The notes under the pieces were generated by a model. The model was not told the origin of the DNA, made no database searches, and saw only the letters and a list, made by a program, of their open reading frames with translations. DNA of 9,816 nucleotides, taken from JAZDKP01 sp043802925 (GTDB taxonomy: Bacteria; Fibrobacterota; OXYB2-FULL-49-7; JAEUSG01). Within the stretch, counting starts at the first letter, position 1, and the number at the start of each line of letters is the position of its first letter. The stretch spans positions 1 to 9,816 of the forward strand of contig JAZDKP010000207.1 in NCBI GenBank assembly GCA_043802925.1. Direction: 5' to 3'. A program made the translations under genes and the position numbers. This document shows positions 1 to 5,456 of this stretch, piece by piece.

Positions 1-1
1 G

Positions 2-439
2 GGTTATGGCGTGGTGGTCGTCGACCGCACGCTTATTCGTGCGGTCGAATGCGGGTGCATCCGCACCAAGCCGGGCGCCACCCTGGCCGAACGCGTGGAA
101 CAGATTTTCAAGGACGCGGAGTCCGTCATTGCGGAGTACAAACCCGATGAAATCGTGGTCGAGAACGCCTTCTACTCCAAAAATGTGCGTTCCACGCTCG
201 TACTGGGCCATGTCCGGGGCGTGCTGCTGCTGGCCGGCCGCCGGAGCGGGGCCCATGTGGTGGAGTTGTCACCCAAGGAAATCAAGCGTTTCGTGACCGG
301 CAACGGTGCGGCAAGCAAACAGAGCGTCAAATACATGGTAGCGCATATCCTCAAGCTTAAAGACCCGCCAAAATCCGATGACGCGTCGGATGCACTGGCC
401 GGGGCCCTGGCCCACGCACTCTGTATTACACGGGGATAA
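2..439 (+). CDS. ruvC: Crossover junction endodeoxyribonuclease RuvC, 5'-truncated by window edge
   Basis: RuvC is the metal-dependent nuclease that symmetrically nicks Holliday junctions, working in the cytoplasm with the RuvAB branch-migration motor. The visible 145 residues begin at the conserved GYGVV strand. The usual N-terminal residues, including the first catalytic Asp in a GIDPG-type motif, lie before the window; a full protein is normally 160-180 residues, so only some 15-20 are missing. The second acidic site is the Glu in IVVENAF, followed by the family-typical YSKN and a GHVRG helix. The last two acidic residues lie in the DDASDALAGALAHA segment near the end. The GTG at 11 is an internal codon, not a true start. 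The stop is 1 base before the ruvA ATG, so the two are surely co-transcribed and probably translationally coupled. Identification is firm; only the 5' end is unknown. Confidence 0.95.
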   Translation, partial: GYGVVVVDRTLIRAVECGCIRTKPGATLAERVEQIFKDAESVIAEYKPDEIVVENAFYSKNVRSTLVLGHVRGVLLLAGRRSGAHVVELSPKEIKRFVTGNGAASKQSVKYMVAHILKLKDPPKSDDASDALAGALAHALCITRG

Positions 440-440
440 G

Positions 441-1046
441 ATGATTGAACGCATCCAAGGGACCCTGCTCGAAAAGAACCCCACTCACGCGGTCGTGGAC
501 TGCAACGGTGTCGGTTACGGGCTTACCGTGAGCCTGCCCACCTTCGAATCGCTTGGGGAGCCCGGCAGCGTGGTTTCGCTTTTCACCTATCTCCATGTGC
601 GCGAAGACATCCTCCAGCTCTTTGGCTTCTCCGCCGAATCCGAGCGGGAACTGTTCCTGCTCCTCATCTCCGTGAATAAGATAGGACCCAAAATTGCGGT
701 AGCCACACTTTCGGGTATTTCGGTCGCGGGTTTTGCACAGGCCATACGCAGCGAGGATATCGTCACACTCACCAAAATCCCGGGAATCGGCCGCCAGTCT
801 GCGGAACGCCTCATTCTCGAGCTCAAGAAAAAAATCGACCGGGTCCGCACCGACGAGGGCTCGTCCAAAGGCGCGGGCAGCGCGGCCCTGCTTTCCGAAA
901 AGGCCTTTTCCGAAGCCATCATGGCGCTCGAAACACTGGGGTATAAGCGTATTCACGCGGAAAAGGCCGTGCTCCGGGTCGGGGAGGAGCGCGGCAAAGC
1001 GCTTCCTGTCGAGGAAATTATCAAATCCGCGCTCAAGTATGTGTAG
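441..1046 (+). CDS. ruvA: Holliday junction branch migration protein RuvA
   Basis: RuvA tetramers bind the four-way junction and load RuvB hexamers. The 201-residue length is normal for the family. Residues 1-62 form the OB-fold domain, opening MIERIQGTL and containing GVGYGL. The acidic pin is E55-D56 in HVREDILQLFGF, matching the pair in E. coli RuvA that separates strands at the junction centre. Two helix-hairpin-helix motifs follow, VNKIGPKIA (78-86) and IPGIGRQSAERL (113-124). After a flexible Gly/Ser/Ala linker (about 138-152), the C-terminal three-helix domain (155-201) is the part that contacts RuvB. The ATG at 441 is chosen because it matches the family N-terminus exactly. A longer in-frame ATG at 378 would add 21 non-conserved residues antisense to nothing and inside ruvC. 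A CGGGGA stretch just upstream, overlapping the ruvC end, could serve as ribosome binding site. Confidence 0.97.
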   Translation: MIERIQGTLLEKNPTHAVVDCNGVGYGLTVSLPTFESLGEPGSVVSLFTYLHVREDILQLFGFSAESERELFLLLISVNKIGPKIAVATLSGISVAGFAQAIRSEDIVTLTKIPGIGRQSAERLILELKKKIDRVRTDEGSSKGAGSAALLSEKAFSEAIMALETLGYKRIHAEKAVLRVGEERGKALPVEEIIKSALKYV

Positions 1047-1049
1047 CGT

Positions 1050-1055
1050 GGAAAG
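1050..1055 (+). promoter_or_regulatory. Ribosome binding site of ruvB
   Basis: GGAAAG lies 9 bases before the ATG at 1065, in the 18-base gap after ruvA. It supports 1065 as the ruvB start over the in-frame ATG at 1083, which has no purine-rich motif in front of it. Confidence 0.6.
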
Positions 1056-1064
1056 AATGGTACC

Positions 1065-2093
1065 ATGAAAGAACGTATTGTCATGCCGGAAGAGTGGGGG
1101 GACGAGCGGGACTTTGAGTCCTCGGTCCGGCCCCGTTCGTTCGACGATTTCATCGGCCAGAAAAAGAATAAAGAAAACCTCCAGGTATATATCAAGGCCG
1201 CGCACGGCCGTAAAGAAGCCATGGACCACGTCATCCTGCACGGCCCGCCCGGCCTTGGCAAAACCACACTGGCGCATATTATTGCGGCCGAACTAGGGGT
1301 GGGTATTAAAAGCACATCGGGTCCAGCGCTCACAAAAAAAGGCGAGCTAACCGGTATCCTCACAGACCTCCAGAAAGGGGATGTACTCTTTATCGACGAA
1401 ATCCACAGCCTTAACCGCACCCTTGAGGAATATCTCTATAGCGCCATGGAGGATTTCAAGCTTGATATCATCATTGAAAGTGGGCCCGGCGCACGCTCCA
1501 TCACGCTCGACATCAAACCGTTCACCCTGGTGGGCGCCACCACGCGCTGGGGCCTCCTTTCGCCTCCGTTGCGGGGCCGCTTCGGCATCCAGGTGCATCT
1601 GGACCACTACGAGGCGCAGGACCTGGCTGAAATTGTCATGCGCTCGTCAAAAAAGCTGAGCGTGGGCATCGACCCCGTCTCGGCCAATGAAATCGGCAGC
1701 CGTTCGCGCGGCACCCCCCGGCTTGCCAACCGCTACCTCCGCCGCGCGCGCGACTTTGCCCAGGTCGATGGAAAAGACGCCATCGACCGCGCTATTGTCA
1801 TGAAAACGCTTGACCGGCTCGAGGTCGACCCCTTGGGGCTCGACCGGCTCGACAAACGCATCCTCGGCGCGCTCATCGAAAAGTTCAGGGGCGGCCCTGT
1901 GGGCCTGAACACGCTGGCCATTGCGGTCAGCGAAGACCCGGACACACTCGAGGAGGTGTACGAGCCTTTCCTCATCATGAAAGGCCTGCTCAAGCGCACT
2001 TCCCGCGGCCGGGAGGCCACGGAACTGGCCTACCGCCACCTCGGCCTTAAGAATCCGAACTCCACGGGCGATTCGCCCTCACTTTTTACGTAA
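1065..2093 (+). CDS. ruvB: Holliday junction branch migration ATPase RuvB
   Basis: RuvB is the AAA+ hexameric motor that pumps DNA through the RuvA-bound junction. The 342 residues match the usual length. Visible motifs are Walker A GPPGLGKT (60-67), Walker B VLFIDE with DEIH (107-114), sensor 1 LVGATTR (155-161), an arginine-finger region SPPLRGRFG (167-174), and sensor 2 in TPRLANRYLRRARDFA (217-232). The C-terminal winged-helix DNA-binding domain starts near GLDRLDKRILGAL (258-270) and ends about AYRHLG (322-327). The last 15 residues are a non-conserved tail. The signature SGPAL and KKGELTGILT loop (86-100) is present, as is the SPPLR motif. It lies between ruvA and nadE in one operon; nadE begins 6 bases after its stop. 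No anomaly was seen. The start is supported by GGAAAG 9 bases upstream. Confidence 0.97.
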   Translation: MKERIVMPEEWGDERDFESSVRPRSFDDFIGQKKNKENLQVYIKAAHGRKEAMDHVILHGPPGLGKTTLAHIIAAELGVGIKSTSGPALTKKGELTGILTDLQKGDVLFIDEIHSLNRTLEEYLYSAMEDFKLDIIIESGPGARSITLDIKPFTLVGATTRWGLLSPPLRGRFGIQVHLDHYEAQDLAEIVMRSSKKLSVGIDPVSANEIGSRSRGTPRLANRYLRRARDFAQVDGKDAIDRAIVMKTLDRLEVDPLGLDRLDKRILGALIEKFRGGPVGLNTLAIAVSEDPDTLEEVYEPFLIMKGLLKRTSRGREATELAYRHLGLKNPNSTGDSPSLFT

Positions 2094-2099
2094 GCAGCC

Positions 2100-3884
2100 A
2101 TGGACACGCTTCGGATCGCACTCGCCCAGTTGAACTTTTGCGTGGGGGACTGCGCGGGTAATGCGGAACGTATTCTGCGGGCACTCGACCAGGCCGAGGC
2201 CGCGGCCGCGGACATCGCCCTTTTTCCAGAGCTCGCGGTCAGCGGCTACCCGCCCGAAGACCTTCTGCTCCGCAAAGACTTTCTGGACCAGTGCCGTATT
2301 GCGGCGCGTGGAATCGCGGCAAGGACCCGCAGATGCATGGCCGTGTTCGGGACACCGCTTGCGGAAAAGGGCCGGCTTTACAATGCAGCCCTCATAGCGC
2401 AGGACGGAAAAATTCGCGCGGTTTACCACAAGATACTTTTGCCAAACTACTCCGTGTTCGATGAAAAACGCTACTTTGACCCGGGGCAGACCGCGCTTTC
2501 ACTTGATATCGGCAAGGTCCGGCTGGGTGTCACCATCTGCGAGGATGTCTGGCATGCGGACGGCCCGGTGCAGAGCCTCCGTAGCGCCGGGACAAACCTG
2601 TTAATCAATATTTCCGCTTCGCCCTATCACCGTGGTAAAATTCTTGAACGCGAAAAGGCTCTCGGTAAAACGGCCCGGTCCGCGCGTATGGCCATTGCCT
2701 ATTGTAACCTTGTGGGCGGCCAGGACGAATTGGTCTTTGATGGCGGCAGCTTCATTCTGAACGACAAAGGACGGCCCCTGGCCCGCGCCCCGCAGTTCAG
2801 CGAATCGTTCCTCCTGGCCGATATTTCTTTTCCGCACCAGCAACGCCTGAAGAAGAGGGTGTCACGCTTCCCGGTAAAAAACACGGTGCTGGTCGGACTG
2901 CGGCCCAAACAGAGTGCCCTCCACGCATCGGTGATGTCCCGCATGGCGCCGGTAGAGGAGGTGTTTGCCGCGCTGACTCTTGGCATCCGCGACTATGCGC
3001 GCAAAAACGGTTTTTCAAAAGCGCTTCTCGGGCTTTCAGGTGGCATCGATTCCGCGCTGGTTGCAGTGCTGGCAGCGGAAGCGTTGGATCCGGAAAACGT
3101 GCTCTGTCTCTCCATGCCAACGATCTACTCTTCCGATGGTACCCGCTCCGACGCACGATGCATGGCGGAACTAATGGGTATTTCTTTCCGTGAAATCTCC
3201 ATCCAGGAGCTCTTTGCGCAGTTCAAGGAGGCGCTCCGGCCCGATTTTGACGGCCTGCCCGAGGGACTGGCCGAGGAGAATCTTCAGGCGCGCCTGCGCG
3301 CCAACCTGCTCATGACCTATTCCAACAAGTTCGGCCACCTGTTGCTCAGCACGGGCAACAAGTCCGAGGCTTCGGTGGGCTATTGTACCATTTACGGGGA
3401 CATGGCCGGAGGCTTTGCGCCGATTAAAGACATTCCAAAAAAGCTGGTGTACGAGCTTTCGGAATTTTACAACATGCGGTGCGGCCGGGACATCATCCCG
3501 CGGTCTGTCATCGACCGTCCGCCTACAGCCGAACTGCGGCCCAACCAGAAGGACAGTGATTCACTGCCGCCCTATCCCGTACTCGATGAAATCCTACGAT
3601 TGCACGTTGAGGAACACAATGGCGAGAAGGAGCTTCTGAAACGGGGATTCGAGCCGGAAACGATCCGCAGAATTGTCCGGCTGGTCAAAACAAGTGAATA
3701 CAAACGCCGCCAGGCCGCGCCCGGCATCAAAATCACCACGCTCGCGTTCGGCAAAGACCGCCGGATGCCGATCACGAATTATTACGAATCCTTTAATAAA
3801 CCTGGCCATGTGAACCGATGTGAATCGGAATTATCTGATCCTTTTCGATCAAAAAGTCTATGCAGATACGGTAGGAAATATTGA
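2100..3884 (+). CDS. nadE: Glutamine-dependent NAD+ synthetase with atypical C-terminal tail
   Basis: NadE amidates nicotinate adenine dinucleotide to NAD+ using ATP and ammonia taken from glutamine. The N-terminal nitrilase-type glutaminase domain (about 1-265) has the full triad: E44 in FPELAVSGYP, K111 in YHKILLPN and C147 in VTICEDVW. The C-terminal synthetase domain (about 285-560) has the ATP-pyrophosphatase loop SGGIDS (313-318), STGNKSE (417-423), GDMAGGFAPIKD (433-444) and PPTAELRPNQKD (474-485). The conserved core ends at RRMPITN (554-560), where relatives normally stop within a few residues. Here about 34 further residues follow, encoded over the 3' end of the convergent toxin gene (overlap 3793-3884). 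Tandem out-of-frame stops TAATAA at 3794-3799 sit just past the core, so the tail may come from a small indel or from arrival of the toxin module. Ribosome binding site is weak; coupling to ruvB, 6 bases upstream, is likely. Confidence 0.95.
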   Translation: MDTLRIALAQLNFCVGDCAGNAERILRALDQAEAAAADIALFPELAVSGYPPEDLLLRKDFLDQCRIAARGIAARTRRCMAVFGTPLAEKGRLYNAALIAQDGKIRAVYHKILLPNYSVFDEKRYFDPGQTALSLDIGKVRLGVTICEDVWHADGPVQSLRSAGTNLLINISASPYHRGKILEREKALGKTARSARMAIAYCNLVGGQDELVFDGGSFILNDKGRPLARAPQFSESFLLADISFPHQQRLKKRVSRFPVKNTVLVGLRPKQSALHASVMSRMAPVEEVFAALTLGIRDYARKNGFSKALLGLSGGIDSALVAVLAAEALDPENVLCLSMPTIYSSDGTRSDARCMAELMGISFREISIQELFAQFKEALRPDFDGLPEGLAEENLQARLRANLLMTYSNKFGHLLLSTGNKSEASVGYCTIYGDMAGGFAPIKDIPKKLVYELSEFYNMRCGRDIIPRSVIDRPPTAELRPNQKDSDSLPPYPVLDEILRLHVEEHNGEKELLKRGFEPETIRRIVRLVKTSEYKRRQAAPGIKITTLAFGKDRRMPITNYYESFNKPGHVNRCESELSDPFRSKSLCRYGRKY

Positions 3885-4065
3885 TGGAAACCGAATAGAT
3901 TCCGTCAAGCTTTCCCTTCAGCATATGCAACCGGAGCGAGGGATGATAGGGATTTGCTTCGAGCAGCAACAGCGTTTTCTCGTATTGACTGATGATTTCC
4001 GTATGCTTCCGGAGAAACTTCCTCGCCTTTTTTGTATAGGATTCCGTGAAAACCAGTTCAGCCAC
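3793..4065 (-). CDS. Type II toxin, RelE/StbE (YafQ-like) mRNA interferase family
   Basis: This 90-residue basic protein has the length and pattern of RelE/ParE-superfamily toxins, which in the RelE/YafQ branch cut mRNA on the ribosome. Visible family features are an N-terminal strand LVFTESY followed by the basic helix KKARKFLRKH (12-21), the segment NPYHPSLRLHMLKGKLDG (38-55), the strands IYSVSINISYRICIDFL (56-72) and the C-terminal IHIGSHGQVY (81-90). H47, R66, H86 and Y90 are the likeliest active-site residues by analogy with YafQ, but this is inference. It begins with GTG, inside the last codons of the antitoxin gene (8-base overlap, GTGGCTGA), the usual arrangement for coupled expression. 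GGA lies 7 bases before the GTG. Its 3' end overlaps the nadE end on the other strand. GC is low: a 60-base sample at 3841-3900 is 35%. ParE-type gyrase inhibition is a less likely alternative. Confidence 0.88.
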   Translation of the reverse strand: MAELVFTESYTKKARKFLRKHTEIISQYEKTLLLLEANPYHPSLRLHMLKGKLDGIYSVSINISYRICIDFLIEKDQIIPIHIGSHGQVY

Positions 4066-4315
4066 GGCGTATCCGCTTCATGTGTTTTTTCATGGACTCA
4101 ATATGGAAACGTCCATTTTTGATATCCGCTCGGGTTTCCCTGATGGCAGCCTCAAGTTCACATTCCCTGAGTTGATTGTACTTTTCAATGAGGAGGACCA
4201 CATAAGTGGTTTTATTGCGGACGGTAATTATCGCCTCTTCACCGTTGGCGGTTGCCCGGGTAATGGCGCTGACCCCACGGGTCTTGAGTTCGTTGGCGGA
4301 AACGACATTACTCAT
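4058..4315 (-). CDS. Type II antitoxin, Phd/YefM family
   Basis: This 85-residue protein should neutralise the adjacent RelE/StbE toxin and repress the shared promoter. The N-terminal part, residues 1-50, has the Phd/YefM signature: SANELKTRGVSAI (6-18), an alpha-turn region ending GEEAIITVRNKTTYVVL (25-41), and IEKYNQLRE (43-51). This half forms the DNA-binding dimer in known relatives. Residues 52-85, CELEAAIRETRADIKNGRF and a Lys/Arg-rich end, form the charged, probably disordered toxin-wrapping segment; ELEAA-x-E-x-RADI-x-x-GRF is typical for antitoxins paired with this toxin type. AGGAC lies upstream of the ATG at a workable distance. The antitoxin-first order and 8-base overlap with the toxin are standard. 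GC is about 42-45% in two sampled 60-base blocks, well below the flanking genes, consistent with horizontal acquisition. Confidence 0.9.
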   Translation of the reverse strand: MSNVVSANELKTRGVSAITRATANGEEAIITVRNKTTYVVLLIEKYNQLRECELEAAIRETRADIKNGRFHIESMKKHMKRIRRG

Positions 4316-4330
4316 TGTTATTCGTCCTGT

Positions 4331-4358
4331 TAATGGTACTATTAAAAATACTATTAAA
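4331..4358. promoter_or_regulatory. Candidate autoregulatory operator (palindrome plus direct repeat)
   Basis: TAATGGTACTATTA (4331-4344) is a near-perfect palindrome around GTAC, with 6 of 7 base pairs matching. TACTATTAAA occurs twice, at 4337-4346 and 4349-4358, with a 12-base period, so one arm of the palindrome is repeated. The block covers the -10 and the likely transcription start of the antitoxin operon. YefM-type antitoxins are known to bind palindromes with a GTAC core, which fits autorepression by the antitoxin or the toxin-antitoxin complex. The binding itself is inferred. Confidence 0.5.
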
Positions 4359-4373
4359 CGTCTTTATTGTCAA
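4345..4373 (-). promoter_or_regulatory. Promoter of the toxin-antitoxin operon
   Basis: On the minus strand a perfect TTGACA (4368-4373) is followed by a 17-base spacer and TATTTT (4345-4350, 4 of 6 to TATAAT), about 30 bases before the antitoxin ATG. The surrounding block is very AT-rich (15 of 60 bases GC at 4321-4380). The module therefore need not depend on the upstream operon. Confidence 0.7.
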
Positions 4374-4422
4374 ATGATTTTGAATTGCTCACAACTATAC
4401 TTGTCAGTTGTTTTGTGGTCGG

Positions 4423-5454
4423 TCAGCGTGCCATTTCGTTGAGCATTGCCTCGATGTTCGCAAGGGGCGTGTCCGCGAGGATGCCGTTTCCGGCCGCGAG
4501 CAGCAGTCCTCCTTCGTTCTTGCGAATAAAAGTTTCTTTCAGAAACCGCACTTCGCGCCGCACATTCTCCGGCGTACCCTCGGGCAGCGTGTGCTGCACA
4601 TCAAACCCGGCAAGAAAGCTGATGCGGTTTCCGAACTTCCGGGCCGTGGCGGCTTCGTCCATGCACCCCTTCTGGACCGGGTGGAACACGTCGAGGCCTG
4701 CTTCGATGAGCATGGGCAGAAGCAGGGTATTGTCCCCGCAGGAATGCAGGAAGACATGCATTTTCTTGGAATGGACATGGTTGATGAATTCGCGGTACAG
4801 AGGAAAGTAAAGTTCGCGGAAGACTTCGGGCGACATCATGGGGCCTCGCTGGTGACCGAGGTCGTCGGAGGTGAAGATTCCGTCAAAACCGAGTGCGGCG
4901 TACCGGTCGACAGTGCCCTTGTGGAAATCCAGAAGGCGGCGGCCCAGGAGTTGCAGTTTATCCATGTGGTCGTAGTAGTCGAGCATGAGGTTTTCCATGC
5001 CCCGGATACCCCAGAAACGCTCGTGAAAAACCCGCCAGAAGCCGCCGAGCCGGTAACGGCCCGCGGCCGTTGGAAGCTGCTGCTCAACCCGATCAAAAGC
5101 CCCTGGTTCGCCGGGGTCCGGAAAATCGTCGAGCAACTGATTAAGTTCGGACCAGTCAGGCAGGAGTTCAGCGTTATGGCCGATGCTGTGACGTACTGCG
5201 GAGGAATAATCTTTTTTATAACCCCATCGGTAGGAGGGGTTTTTGTTCGGGGATTCGGTGTCGCCGGGGGCAATGTGCCAGGCATTGAAAATGTCGTCGG
5301 GGTATTTGGCGGCCATGGATTCGAGCGCAACACCATATTTTTCAGAAAGGCCCTGGCCCCACCACTTGTGCATGACCAGCGGCGTCTGCGTTCCGCCTTT
5401 GCGCTCGATGGCGTTGATGACCTCCTGCCGCGTCAACGGTCCGCGATGTCCCAT
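4423..5454 (-). CDS. URO-D superfamily protein, corrinoid methyltransferase-like
   Basis: This 343-residue cytosolic protein belongs to the uroporphyrinogen decarboxylase superfamily, in the branch that includes cobamide methyltransferases such as MtaA/MtbA rather than the haem enzyme HemE. It has the barrel segments GFDGIFTSDDLGHQRGPM (189-206), SPEVFRELYFPLYREF (208-223), KMHVFLHSCGDN (231-242), the helix LLPMLIEAGLDVFHPVQ (245-261), ISFLAGFDVQ (278-287) and the end GILADTPLANIEAM (324-337). His237-x-Cys239 matches the zinc-binding HxC of the methyltransferases. The expected third ligand, a Cys in a PGCGI-like motif, is Asn323 here (AAGNGI). Zinc binding and methyl transfer are therefore uncertain. 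I chose the ATG at 5454, which has GGAAAGG upstream and follows the preceding gene by 2 bases; the ATG at 5487 lies inside that gene and adds 11 residues. Co-transcription with both upstream paralogs is very likely. No corrinoid protein gene is visible nearby. Confidence 0.85.
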   Translation of the reverse strand: MGHRGPLTRQEVINAIERKGGTQTPLVMHKWWGQGLSEKYGVALESMAAKYPDDIFNAWHIAPGDTESPNKNPSYRWGYKKDYSSAVRHSIGHNAELLPDWSELNQLLDDFPDPGEPGAFDRVEQQLPTAAGRYRLGGFWRVFHERFWGIRGMENLMLDYYDHMDKLQLLGRRLLDFHKGTVDRYAALGFDGIFTSDDLGHQRGPMMSPEVFRELYFPLYREFINHVHSKKMHVFLHSCGDNTLLLPMLIEAGLDVFHPVQKGCMDEAATARKFGNRISFLAGFDVQHTLPEGTPENVRREVRFLKETFIRKNEGGLLLAAGNGILADTPLANIEAMLNEMAR

Positions 5455-5456
5455 AT

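Noticed and set aside
378..440. Upstream ATG at 378 as the ruvA start
   Set aside because: It would add 21 residues unlike any RuvA N-terminus and lies within ruvC; the ATG at 441 gives the canonical MIERI-type start.
426..1277. Minus-strand open frame of 283 codons over ruvA and ruvB
   Set aside because: Antisense shadow of firmly identified ruvA and ruvB; no family features and no ribosome binding site.
3836..3851. TGATC-CTTTTC-GATCA hairpin as a terminator for nadE or the toxin
   Set aside because: The 5-bp stem lies inside both coding regions and is followed by A's, not T's, in the nadE direction. No convincing terminator separates the convergent genes.
3820..4122. Plus-strand open frame of 100 codons over the toxin
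   Set aside because: It is antisense to the toxin and antitoxin genes, whose family signatures are clear.
4391..4411. Inverted repeat ACAACT...AGTTGT as a terminator after the URO-D-like gene
   Set aside because: The stem is only 6 bp with a 9-base loop, and no T-run follows on the minus strand. On the plus strand a short TTTT follows, but no plus-strand gene ends there.
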